A stretch of DNA of 64,000 bases from Marinobacterium_D sp050908845. GTDB lineage: Bacteria; Pseudomonadota; Gammaproteobacteria; Pseudomonadales; Balneatricaceae. Location of the stretch: positions 4,030,001-4,094,000 of the forward strand of contig NZ_CP194171.1 of NCBI RefSeq assembly GCF_050908845.1, written 5' to 3'. Numbering within the stretch: the stretch's first letter is position 1; each line of letters starts with the position of its first letter. The position numbers and the translations under genes were made by a program. Positions 16,504 through 24,487 of this stretch are shown here, piece after piece. The notes under the pieces are model-generated. The model made no database searches. It was not told the origin of the DNA and saw nothing but the letters and a program-made list of their open reading frames with translations.

Positions 16504-16920
16504 ATGCCTACACACACTCGAATTCGCATGTTCAACACCAAGGAAACCTACCCTAACCAGACCCTGGACAACGACCTGTGCCAGGCGGTTAAAGCGGGTA
16601 ACACGATCTATGTCAGAGGCCAGGTCGGTACCGATTTTAACGGTAACCTGGTGGGTCTTGGTGACCCTCGCGCCCAGGCCGAGCAGGCGATGAAAAACGT
16701 CAAGCAACTGCTCGAAGAGGCGGGTTCCGACCTGTCCCACATTGTTAAAACCACCACCTACATCACCGACCCGCGCTTCCGTGAGCCGGTCTACCGTGAA
16801 GTCGGTGCATGGCTCAAAGGTGTTTTCCCGATCTCAACCGGCCTGGTGGTCGCCGGCCTCGCTCAGCCCGAATGGCTGATGGAGATTGACGTGATTGCGG
16901 TTATCCCTGACGACGAATAA
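16504..16920 (+). CDS. Rid family protein (YjgF/YER057c/UK114) lacking the catalytic arginine
   Basis: 138 residues covering the whole Rid fold (VRGQVGTDFNGNLVG, then AQAEQAMKNVKQLLEEAGSD, then VKTTTYITDPRFREPVYREV). RidA deaminases hydrolyse reactive 2-imino/enamino acids using an Arg (Arg105 in E. coli) in the segment after YP or FP. Here that segment is FPISTGLVVAGL, with Ser111 at the Arg place, so ordinary imine deaminase activity is not expected. Start 16504 is preferred over 16498 because GAGAGA is seven bases upstream. The gene lies 71 bp after the monooxygenase gene and nine bases before the DUF1028 gene, so it probably acts on an intermediate of the same pathway. Confidence 0.85.
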   Translation: MPTHTRIRMFNTKETYPNQTLDNDLCQAVKAGNTIYVRGQVGTDFNGNLVGLGDPRAQAEQAMKNVKQLLEEAGSDLSHIVKTTTYITDPRFREPVYREVGAWLKGVFPISTGLVVAGLAQPEWLMEIDVIAVIPDDE

Positions 16921-16929
16921 GGAGCAACC

Positions 16930-17601
16930 ATGACTTTTTCCGTAGCCGGATTCTGTCCGGAGACAGGCATGCTGGGCTGCGCCATCAGCTCTTCCAGCAT
17001 CTGCGTCACCAGCCGTTGCGCCTTTGTGGGAAGCGGTACCGGTGTCGCCCTGACCCAGAACGTGACCAACCCGGACCTGGGTCCTCTGGGGCTTGAGCTG
17101 TTGGCCGAAGGCAAAACGCCGGAGCAGGTTATTGCCGCGCTGGGCGAAGCAGATAGCGACGTTAGTTGGCGCCAGCTGGGCATCCTCAACAACCAGGGTG
17201 CCGGTGCCACTTTCAGTGGTGAAAAGGCCCTGGGCCTGCACGCCACAGCCGTGGGTAACAACTGTATTGCCATGGGTAACCTGCTGGCAAATGAAGGCGT
17301 ACCCGCCGCGATGGTTGAGGCGTTTGAAGCCAGCAAAGGCCATCTGGCTGAACGCCTGCTACAGGCGCTGGAAGCGGGTCTCGCCGCTGGCGGTGAACTG
17401 GGTCCCGTTCATTCGGCGGGTCTGTTGATGTGTGCCGAGCCGAAGTGGCCGGTGGTCGACCTCCGCGTTGACTGGCACATAGAGCCGATCAGCGAGCTGC
17501 GCATGGTCTGGCAGAACTACCAGCCGCAGATGCAGGCTTACATCACGCGGGCTTTGGACCCGGACAACGCTGAAAGCTACGGCGTACCTGGCGACGAATA
17601 A
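16930..17601 (+). CDS. DUF1028 protein, Ntn-hydrolase-like
   Basis: 223 residues beginning MTFSVAGFCPETGMLGCAISSSS, the recognisable start of the DUF1028 family (COG3342). These proteins have an Ntn-hydrolase-like fold; removal of Met would expose Thr2 as a possible N-terminal nucleophile, which is an inference. The conserved TQNVTNPDLGPLGLELLAEGKTPEQVI and VGNNCIAMGNLLA segments are present. The gene follows the Rid gene by nine bases with an AAGGAG ribosome-binding site, so the two are coexpressed. It may hydrolyse an amide formed or used by the monooxygenase step. The family function is not established. Confidence 0.82.
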   Translation: MTFSVAGFCPETGMLGCAISSSSICVTSRCAFVGSGTGVALTQNVTNPDLGPLGLELLAEGKTPEQVIAALGEADSDVSWRQLGILNNQGAGATFSGEKALGLHATAVGNNCIAMGNLLANEGVPAAMVEAFEASKGHLAERLLQALEAGLAAGGELGPVHSAGLLMCAEPKWPVVDLRVDWHIEPISELRMVWQNYQPQMQAYITRALDPDNAESYGVPGDE

Positions 17602-17739
17602 GCAGGCCATGAACGGCGTTCACTGCCGGTATGCCGGGCCCACAGCTCGCCATACAGCTGTTTACGCAGACAGAAAGCAAGCCTGATTTACCAATAACGA
17701 CAAAGTGCCCCGCCGCTGAATCCCTGTTTGGCGGCTCCC

Positions 17740-17772
17740 CTAACCCGGGCGCACCCTGGCTGCCCGGGTTAG
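17740..17772 (+). repeat. 11-bp perfect inverted repeat between DUF1028 and TorF genes
   Basis: CTAACCCGGGC and GCCCGGGTTAG with an 11-base loop, midway in the 253-bp gap. There is no T run after it (AGAGGGAACT). It may be a weak terminator or mRNA end-stabiliser for the FMO operon; the TorF gene probably has its own promoter downstream. The rest of the gap shows nothing further. Confidence 0.55.
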
Positions 17773-17854
17773 AGGGAACTCATTCGCGCCCCTGGTACTG
17801 CGAAACGCAAAAAAACCCTAAAAGACGATATTGCACTTCAGGAGTATGTAGTAA

Positions 17855-18541
17855 ATGAAAAAAGTACTGTTTGGTCTGGTCAGCGCACTGACCGTCACTC
17901 AGCTCTACGCAGCAGAAACTTCTGGCACCATCAGTTTCACCAATGACTACCGCTTCAATGGCATCTCCCAAACGGCTGGAGATGCCGCGGTCCAGGGCAG
18001 TCTGGATGTTGCGTTCGATAACGGCATCTACGCCGGTATCTGGGGCAGCAACGTGGATTTCGGCGACGATGCCAACCTGGAAATCGATTACTACGTCGGT
18101 TATGGCAACAGCCTCACCGATGATCTGAGCTACGACGTCAACCTGGCCTGGTACAGCTACCCGGGCTATGACGCCTATGACGGCGACTACGGCCAGCTGA
18201 ATATGAGCCTCTACTACGGCAATGCCAGCCTCAGCTACGGATACGCCGACGATTACTTCAACACCGGTGAGTCCGGGCAGTATATCGCCGTTGCCTACAG
18301 CCAGCCGCTGCCGAAAGGCATCAGCCTGGACCTGCATGCCGGCCACAGCTTTGGTGATTACTGGGGCAAGGCGGATATCGAAGACTACGAAGACTACTCT
18401 ATCGGACTGTCGGGCAGCGTAGCCGGGCTTGATCTGTCCGCCGCCTACATTTTCAACAGCATCGACAAGGCAGAGGAGACCAACAGTGGTCTGTTCCGCA
18501 ACGATAACACCCTGGTGGTGACGGTCTCACGCACCTTCTGA
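17855..18541 (+). CDS. TorF-family putative outer membrane porin
   Basis: 228 residues. A Sec signal peptide (MKKVLFGLVSALTVTQLYAA, cleaved near residues 19-20) is followed by a mature part rich in alternating aromatic/polar beta-strands (LEIDYYVGYGNSL, LSYDVNLAWYSYPGY). It ends in Phe (VTVSRTF), the signal for outer membrane barrel assembly. TGTISFTNDYRFNGISQT is the hallmark start of the TorF/Gcw_chp family. The acidic, Tyr-rich loops suggest a small barrel. It would admit the substrate of the adjacent catabolic operon (inference). AGGAG lies eleven bases before the ATG, and a strong terminator follows. Confidence 0.87.
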   Translation: MKKVLFGLVSALTVTQLYAAETSGTISFTNDYRFNGISQTAGDAAVQGSLDVAFDNGIYAGIWGSNVDFGDDANLEIDYYVGYGNSLTDDLSYDVNLAWYSYPGYDAYDGDYGQLNMSLYYGNASLSYGYADDYFNTGESGQYIAVAYSQPLPKGISLDLHAGHSFGDYWGKADIEDYEDYSIGLSGSVAGLDLSAAYIFNSIDKAEETNSGLFRNDNTLVVTVSRTF

Positions 18542-18555
18542 TCTATCACCCCTTC

Positions 18556-18585
18556 GGGAGCCCATTGACGGCTCCCTTTTTTATT
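18556..18585 (+). terminator. Rho-independent terminator of the TorF gene
   Basis: GGGAGCC-N7-GGCTCCC stem followed by TTTTTTATT, 15 bases after the stop codon. This is a textbook intrinsic terminator on the plus strand. Confidence 0.92.
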
Positions 18586-18725
18586 CCGCCTGTCCGAATT
18601 CGCCAGCATTTAAAGCGAAGACCTCGATGTCTCATAGCTGAGAACGAGTATGCAGGTCCCGGCGCAGGTGCAGGCAGCAGATAACTCACGCCATTGCGGC
18701 GAATTTAACGCTGAGGCCTGAAACG

Positions 18726-18754
18726 AAAAAAGCACCTTTTGTGAGGTGCTTTTT
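18726..18754. terminator. Bidirectional terminator before LysR copy 2
   Basis: AAAAAGCACC-N8-GGTGCTTTTT, with T runs on both strands. On the minus strand it ends the LysR gene that stops at 18776. On the plus strand it would terminate any transcript from the 140-bp gap after the TorF terminator. Confidence 0.85.
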
Positions 18755-18775
18755 GTCTAGCTCATCGTCACTGAA

Positions 18776-19714
18776 TCAGGACGCCAGTTTCTTGGCCTCC
18801 ATACCGCTTCCGCCAAGAAGCTGATCTGCGTAACTTTGCAGCATTTCAATGAAGGCGTTACCGGCCGGTGTCAGTCGCTGCTGCGCCAATCTGGCGACGC
18901 CCATTTTCAGAGGCATCAGCTCCTCTTCAAGCTCAAGTGCAACAAACTCCGAACCATCCAGGGCGATATTGCTAACAGCGGGTGTATTGAAGAGCGAGTA
19001 GCCAAAACCGTTAGCGACCATTCCCCGGACCATCCCCAGTGAGTGCGCCTTATACGCACAGTTCGGCGCCAGGTTCTGACTTAAAAACAGAGAGCTGAAG
19101 TATTCGCGGCTCATGGGCCAATCCAGCATCACCATGGGCAGGTCCGCCAACTCTTTCAGTGAAACCCTGCCCCGTTCGGCCAGAGGATGATCCCGACACA
19201 CCACGGCATAGGGCGGCAGGGACATCAACGGCAGAAACTCTATGGAACCAGGCAGCTCCATGTCGTAGGTAATCGCCAGTTCGTAGTCACTGTTGAGCAG
19301 GCCTTGAATCAGATCACGCTGATGCATTTCATCACAGTGAACATCCACCTCCGGGTAGCGCTCGACAAACTGCTTCAGGATGCTCGGCATCATCAAAGAG
19401 GTGAAGGTGGGAAAGCCGACCAGGTTCAGGTTGCCACTGACGTCCTTGCCCAGACTATTGGCAAACTGTGCCAGTTCATCCGCCTCTTTCAGGAGGCTTT
19501 TTGCCTTGCGGAAAAACTGCCATCCCTGAGACGTTAGCGTAAGCCCCTGGGCGTGATGGCGGATAAACAACTGCAGGCCGGTCACATCCTCCAGGTGGTG
19601 AATGGCCGATGAGATCGAGGGCTGGGAAACGTACATCAGCTCTGCCGCTTTGGTTACACTGCTGTGCTCACCAGCCAGGACAAAGTATCTAAGCTGCTTA
19701 AGAGTAAAGTTCAT
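18776..19714 (-). CDS. LysR-family regulator (copy 2 of a paralogous pair)
   Basis: 312 residues from the ATG at 19714 (MNFTLKQLRYFVLAGEHSSVTKAAELMYVSQPSISSAI). An in-frame ATG five codons upstream would overlap the GGAAGG-GGG ribosome-binding region, so it was rejected. Winged-helix N-terminus and effector domain are complete. It is closely similar to the LysR at 13859-14797 over its whole length, including LDWPMSREYF and GFGYSLFNTP, so the two arose by duplication. It faces the TorF gene tail to tail. Together the two regulators bracket the monooxygenase operon, suggesting joint or antagonistic control. Confidence 0.88.
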   Translation of the reverse strand: MNFTLKQLRYFVLAGEHSSVTKAAELMYVSQPSISSAIHHLEDVTGLQLFIRHHAQGLTLTSQGWQFFRKAKSLLKEADELAQFANSLGKDVSGNLNLVGFPTFTSLMMPSILKQFVERYPEVDVHCDEMHQRDLIQGLLNSDYELAITYDMELPGSIEFLPLMSLPPYAVVCRDHPLAERGRVSLKELADLPMVMLDWPMSREYFSSLFLSQNLAPNCAYKAHSLGMVRGMVANGFGYSLFNTPAVSNIALDGSEFVALELEEELMPLKMGVARLAQQRLTPAGNAFIEMLQSYADQLLGGSGMEAKKLAS

Positions 19715-20058
19715 TGCCCTACCTTCCAAGGATTAGCAGATTGATCAGTGAGGTGCTCTATCGAGGCTGTTGGTCGGGTGACTACAACTTGGATTTAAAA
19801 AATCCTATCCTGCTCCGAGCATCCGATAGAAAAACCTATGCAAAACCCTTGCCGCGAAAGGTGCAAAACGGCACAGAATTAAATTCTTTGATTTAATGGG
19901 CATTAATAGAAATCAGATGATGATCAGTCGTCTCGCCAGACGCGTAAGCAGCGATCAATAAGCACCAAAACCAGTCACTCACGCACCAACAGTAGGCAGA
20001 AGCCCCCTGAACCAGAACGCTACGGGTACGCTGGCTGATTGGATAAAGGACAAATCTA
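19715..20058. other. Regulatory gap between LysR copy 2 and the DUF938 gene
   Basis: 344 bp, AT-rich in the first 190 bp. It holds several dyads suited to regulator binding: GGATTT-N3-AAATCC (19791-19805), ATAG-N6-CTAT (19826-19839) and ATTAAAT-N6-ATTTAAT (19878-19897). These lie upstream of the LysR gene and could serve its autoregulation. No RNA gene or small frame with a good ribosome-binding site was recognised. Confidence 0.5.
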
Positions 20059-20661
20059 ATGACTAACGCGGACAAACCCTTCTCCCCCGCCTGCGAGAAC
20101 AACAAGGAGCCGATCCTCGAAGTGCTGCGCGATGCGTTCAGTGACTGCAGCTCGGTGCTGGAGATAGGCAGCGGCACCGGCCAGCACGCGGTGCACTTTG
20201 CCGCGCAGCTCCCGCACCTGCGCTGGCAGACCAGCGATCTGGCAGAGAATCATCAGGGCATTTTGCTCTGGCTCGAAGAGGCGGGGCTTGGCAACCTGCA
20301 TCCCCCCATCGAGCTGGATGTGACCCAGCCGGACTGGCCCGGCGGTTTCGACGCCGTCTTTACCGCCAATACGACCCATATCATGCCCTGGCCGGCGGTT
20401 ATCGAGATGATCAGCCGGATCGGCGAGCTGCTGCCCGAGGGTGGTGTGTTCTGCCAGTACGGTCCGTTCAACTATGCAGGCCGCTTCACCAGCGACAGCA
20501 ACGCCCGCTTCGACCTCTGGCTCAAGCAGTTTGATCCGGCGCGCGGAATACGGGATTTTGAAGAGGTGCGCGATCTCGCCAGGCAGGCAGGCCTCAGCCT
20601 GGAAGCGGACAACACCATGCCGGCCAACAACCGGCTGCTGGTGTGGAGAAAACAGCGCTGA
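20059..20661 (+). CDS. DUF938 SAM-dependent methyltransferase-like protein
   Basis: 200 residues. Motif I of class I methyltransferases is visible as VLEIGSGTGQHAVHFA (residues 33-48), with an acidic motif around TSDLAENH and a FTANTTHIMPW segment in place of motif IV. The start MTNADKPFSPACENNKEPIL, with cysteine and charged residues ahead of the Rossmann core, is typical of DUF938. The substrate is not known for the family. It stands alone: the next gene is on the other strand, ending five bases after it. Confidence 0.82.
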   Translation: MTNADKPFSPACENNKEPILEVLRDAFSDCSSVLEIGSGTGQHAVHFAAQLPHLRWQTSDLAENHQGILLWLEEAGLGNLHPPIELDVTQPDWPGGFDAVFTANTTHIMPWPAVIEMISRIGELLPEGGVFCQYGPFNYAGRFTSDSNARFDLWLKQFDPARGIRDFEEVRDLARQAGLSLEADNTMPANNRLLVWRKQR

Positions 20662-20665
20662 AAAT

Positions 20666-21634
20666 CTACCACCAGGTACCGAGGAAACGACGCTTTGGCT
20701 GCCGGGTCACTTCAGGGTGATCGAACTGGTGTAGCAGCTGCTCCAGTGGCAGGCGATCCTCAAGCTCCAGCTCCTTGTCGAGTTCCAGCAGGCGCTCCAC
20801 CCGCTCCTCCGTGCGAGGATGGGTCCGCAGCAGCGAAGGATCGGGCACCCGCCGGCCCGGCGTCAGGATGTGCTCAACCCAGCCGCCCTGCGCCTGCTCG
20901 ATCTTCTCAAGTGCCGCCGCCAGACCACGCGGGTCCCCCGTAAGACGGGCGGCATTCAGATCGGCAGCATATTCACGGGTGCGGGACAGCGCCAGTTGCG
21001 CCAGCGCACTGACCAGCGGCGCGATCACCAGCAGAAGAATCAGGCCCCAGTCGATCGTCACCATCCCCATCAACAGAAGCGGCAGGTTCATCAGCAGTAA
21101 CACCTGCCCCACAAACGCCATCAGGCTGGCCAGACGGCTGAACAGATCCGCCAAGCCCAATACCCAGAGATCGTTATGGCGGATATGGCTGACTTCATGG
21201 GCCAGCACGCCGGCCAGTTCCCGGAGACTAAGCTGGCGTAACAAGGCATCACTGAGCGCCACCACCGAGCGCCCGGAAGATCCCACCGAGAACGCATTGA
21301 TCACCCGACTCGGAATCAGGTAAAGCTCGGGCGGCTTATCCAGCCCGGCACGCTGGCACAGCCAGGCTTTCAGCTCGCCCAGGGCGGGCGCCTGCCCGTC
21401 CGACAGCGGCTTTGCGCCGTACAGTTTCATCACCCAGCGGGGCGAGAGAGCCGGGTTGAACAGCGTCGTCACCATGCCAAGCGTCAGCAGCATGATGACG
21501 CCACTGCCCCCCCACAACAGCCAGCCCAGCAGCGCCATGAAACCACCCATAAACAGGATCAGCGCCACCGATTGCAGCGCATTCAGCAGCGCCTGATGGC
21601 GTCCGTAGTGGCGGCCGTTGCCCTGTTCTCGCAT
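20666..21634 (-). CDS. M48-family zinc metalloprotease (HtpX-like)
   Basis: 322 residues from ATG 21634, which follows GGGGAG by six bases (an upstream in-frame ATG was rejected). Two N-terminal membrane segments (ALILFMGGFMALLGWLLWGG and VIMLLTLGMVTTLF) precede the zinc motif HEVSH, and two further hydrophobic stretches follow it (LMAFVGQVLLLMNLPLLLMG and LILLLVIAPLVSALAQ). The downstream Glu ligand is in SRTREYAADLNAARLTG. This is the HtpX layout, an inner-membrane protease for misfolded membrane proteins. It differs enough from classical HtpX that I give no symbol. Confidence 0.83.
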   Translation of the reverse strand: MREQGNGRHYGRHQALLNALQSVALILFMGGFMALLGWLLWGGSGVIMLLTLGMVTTLFNPALSPRWVMKLYGAKPLSDGQAPALGELKAWLCQRAGLDKPPELYLIPSRVINAFSVGSSGRSVVALSDALLRQLSLRELAGVLAHEVSHIRHNDLWVLGLADLFSRLASLMAFVGQVLLLMNLPLLLMGMVTIDWGLILLLVIAPLVSALAQLALSRTREYAADLNAARLTGDPRGLAAALEKIEQAQGGWVEHILTPGRRVPDPSLLRTHPRTEERVERLLELDKELELEDRLPLEQLLHQFDHPEVTRQPKRRFLGTWW

Positions 21635-21737
21635 CTTGACTCCCCAGGCGGGGCATCTCCCCACCGTGTAAAGGCTATTTCAGGTAGTATTTGCGCTTAA
21701 TTACACTCATGTACAGTCATAACGCATATAGCTATAG

Positions 21738-24263
21738 ATGGATTCACTGCCGATCGATTCAATCCTGCCGGCGCTTGTCGACGCCCTTAATGGGCGCAAC
21801 GAAGTTGTGCTTGAAGCGCCCCCCGGCGCCGGTAAAACCACCCGCGTACCGCTGGCTCTGCTGGATCAGCCCTGGCTGGCCGGGCAGAAGATCATCATGC
21901 TGGAACCCCGACGCCTGGCCGCCCGCGCCGCCGCCGAACAGCTGGCGCGCCAGTTGGGCGAAAAACCCGGAGAGACCGTTGGCTACCGTGTCAGGCTGGA
22001 TAACCGTATCGGTCCGAACACCCGTATCGAGGTGGTCACCGAAGGGGTGCTGACGCGGATGCTGCAGTCCGACCCGGGCCTTGATGGCATCGGACTGGTT
22101 ATCTTTGACGAATTCCATGAGCGTAGCCTGGATGCCGATCTCGGCCTGGCGCTTACCCTGCAGGGCCGCGAGCTGCTGCGTGACGACCCGCCCCTGAAAC
22201 TGCTGGTAATGTCGGCAACCCTGGATGGCGGCAGCATCTCAGAGATGCTGAACGGTGCCCCGATCGTACGCTCCGAAGGGCGCAGCTACCCCGTAGACCT
22301 GATCTATACCGGCACCGCCGAACCCGGTGAGTGGATAGAACCCCGTGTCGTGAGGGTTATCGAGCAGGCCATCGCGGAGCGAAGCGGCAGCCTGCTGGTG
22401 TTCCTGCCCGGCCAGGGCGAGATACGCCGCGTGCAGCAGGAGCTGGAAACCCGGTTTGCAGCAAATCCCGACCTGCTGCTTGCTCCGCTCTACGGCGAGC
22501 TGTCGCTGGAGCAGCAGCGACGCGCCATCGAGCCGGCACCGGTGGGACAGCGCAAGATCGTGTTATCCACAGCCGTGGCCGAGACCAGCCTGACCATCGA
22601 AGGCATAGATACCGTGATCGATTCCGGGCTTTCCCGCCTGGCCCGCTTTGATCCCGCATCCGGCATGACCCGGCTGCACACTACTAGGGTCTCCAACGCT
22701 GCCGCAACACAAAGAGCCGGGCGCGCGGGACGCCTGGGCCCCGGCTGTTGTTACCGGCTCTGGTCTGAAGGACAACAGGAGCAGCTTGCCGCCTTTACTC
22801 CCCCGGAGATTCAGCAGGCCGACCTGGCACCGCTGGCACTGCAACTGATGCACTGGGGCTGTGAAGATCCAGACGAACTGAATTGGCTCGACGCCCCGCC
22901 AAGAGCCGCCTGGCAGCAGGGGATGGACCTGCTCATGCGCCTCGGCGCTGTCGAAACCCTGGATAACGGCCGCCACCGCCTGACCGAACATGGCCAGGCG
23001 ATGGCGGGCCTGCCCTCTCATCCGCGCCTGGCTCACCTGCTGCTGATCGGGGCAAAGAGCGGCCTGCTGACACTGGCTGCTGATATCGCCGCGATCCTCA
23101 GTGAGCGCGACCCGCTGCGTGACAACCGGGCCGACCTGTCACTGCGTCTGGATTGGCTGCGCGGCGAAGGGCCGGGATCGAAAGCGCAGCGCCAGCGTTT
23201 CCGCCAGCTCGCCAAACAGTTTCACAACCAGGCCAGGCAGATCAGCATTGAACAACAGGTCAGCGAGCCGGCGCACCCGCGCTGGATCGGTTTTCTGCTG
23301 GCCTGCGCCTACCCGGACCGGATAGCCCAGAACCGCCGCGCCGGTGGCAACGCCTACCGCCTCGCCGCCGGTCGCGGTGCCGAGCTTGACAACACCGACC
23401 GCCTGGCCCGTGAGCGCTGGCTGGTGGTCGCTGAACTCAGCAGCCGCAGCGGCGATGCCATTGACCGAATCAGACTGGCGGCCCCGCTTGATCCTGCGCT
23501 CTTCGATCATCAACTGGCGTCACTGGTTGCCAGCCGGGAGCTGGTGGAGTGGAGCGAACGGGATGAACGTCTGATCGCCGAGAAACAGCGCCGAGTCGGC
23601 CAGCTGGTGCTGGATGCAGAACCGCTGGCTACGCCCTCCCCCGAGGCGCGCAGCGCCGCATTGACCAGCCTGGTACGAAAACGCGGACTTGCCCTGCTGC
23701 CTTGGAGCGATGAACTGCAGCTGTGGCGCCAGCGGGTTGCCTTCTGTCACCGCCAGGATCCGAACGGAGACTGGCCGGATCTGTCGGACAGGGCACTGCT
23801 CGACACACTGGACGATTGGCTGGCCCCCTACCTGGACCCGGTCAGCCATATCAACCACTTCGCCAAGCTCGACCTGGATTCGATTCTCAAGGAGCAGCTG
23901 CCCTGGCCGCTGCCACCGCAGCTCGATGAACTGGCCCCGGAACGGATCCGCGTGCCCTCCGGTGCCCGGCTACGCATCGACTACTCTGAGGATCCGCCGG
24001 TACTGGCGGTAAAACTGCAGGAGATGTTCGGCTGCACCCGCACACCGACCATCGGTTTTGGCGTCGCACTGAAGCTGCATCTGCTGTCGCCGGCAAGACG
24101 CCCGCTGCAGGTCACCCAGGATCTTGAGGGGTTCTGGCAGAACAGTTACGCGGAGGTGAAAAAGGAGATGAAAGGCCGCTATCCCAAACATCCCTGGCCC
24201 GACAACCCACTGGAGGCGGTCGCCACCGCGCGTACCAAGAAATCTCAGGGCCAATCGCGTTAA
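21738..24263 (+). CDS. hrpB: HrpB, ATP-dependent DEAH-box RNA helicase
   Basis: 841 residues, the length of bacterial HrpB. Helicase motif I is APPGAGKTT (27-35), motif II DEFH (124-127), motif III near SAT in LLVMSATLDGG, and motif VI is QRAGRAGR. The HA2/OB region and the long C-terminal HrpB domain (LPPQLDELAPERIRVPSGARLRIDY; YPKHPWPDNP near the end) are complete. HrpB unwinds RNA with ATP; its cellular task is poorly defined. The gene is single, with its own short AT-rich upstream region. Confidence 0.95.
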   Translation: MDSLPIDSILPALVDALNGRNEVVLEAPPGAGKTTRVPLALLDQPWLAGQKIIMLEPRRLAARAAAEQLARQLGEKPGETVGYRVRLDNRIGPNTRIEVVTEGVLTRMLQSDPGLDGIGLVIFDEFHERSLDADLGLALTLQGRELLRDDPPLKLLVMSATLDGGSISEMLNGAPIVRSEGRSYPVDLIYTGTAEPGEWIEPRVVRVIEQAIAERSGSLLVFLPGQGEIRRVQQELETRFAANPDLLLAPLYGELSLEQQRRAIEPAPVGQRKIVLSTAVAETSLTIEGIDTVIDSGLSRLARFDPASGMTRLHTTRVSNAAATQRAGRAGRLGPGCCYRLWSEGQQEQLAAFTPPEIQQADLAPLALQLMHWGCEDPDELNWLDAPPRAAWQQGMDLLMRLGAVETLDNGRHRLTEHGQAMAGLPSHPRLAHLLLIGAKSGLLTLAADIAAILSERDPLRDNRADLSLRLDWLRGEGPGSKAQRQRFRQLAKQFHNQARQISIEQQVSEPAHPRWIGFLLACAYPDRIAQNRRAGGNAYRLAAGRGAELDNTDRLARERWLVVAELSSRSGDAIDRIRLAAPLDPALFDHQLASLVASRELVEWSERDERLIAEKQRRVGQLVLDAEPLATPSPEARSAALTSLVRKRGLALLPWSDELQLWRQRVAFCHRQDPNGDWPDLSDRALLDTLDDWLAPYLDPVSHINHFAKLDLDSILKEQLPWPLPPQLDELAPERIRVPSGARLRIDYSEDPPVLAVKLQEMFGCTRTPTIGFGVALKLHLLSPARRPLQVTQDLEGFWQNSYAEVKKEMKGRYPKHPWPDNPLEAVATARTKKSQGQSR

Positions 24264-24303
24264 ACTAGCCAGCGATAGCCAAGCACCAACAGCGGAGCAA
24301 GCG

Positions 24304-24483
24304 ATGTTAGAGAAACCCACCCCGCCGATGGACGGTGAGTGCTGCGAGAGCGAATGCAGCCCCTGCGTCTGGGACACCTACTACGAGGAGATGCACGCCT
24401 GGCGCCAGGCGGAAGCAGCGCGTAAAGCCGCCGAGGCGCAGGCCGATGACGCCGCCTCAAACAGCGACAAGCCACAAGCCTGA
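24304..24483 (+). CDS. Small oxidoreductase-like Cys-motif protein
   Basis: 59 residues. The N-terminal part reads PPMDGECCESECSPCVWDTYYEEM, the pattern of the oxidoreductase-like N-terminal domain family (PF09791), with CC-x3-C-x2-C-VWD-xY. The remainder is an Ala-rich helix. The cysteines may bind metal or act in redox chemistry; function is unknown. It follows hrpB by 40 bp, and the AraC gene starts five bases after its stop, so the two are likely cotranscribed. Confidence 0.72.
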   Translation: MLEKPTPPMDGECCESECSPCVWDTYYEEMHAWRQAEAARKAAEAQADDAASNSDKPQA

Positions 24484-24487
24484 ACCG

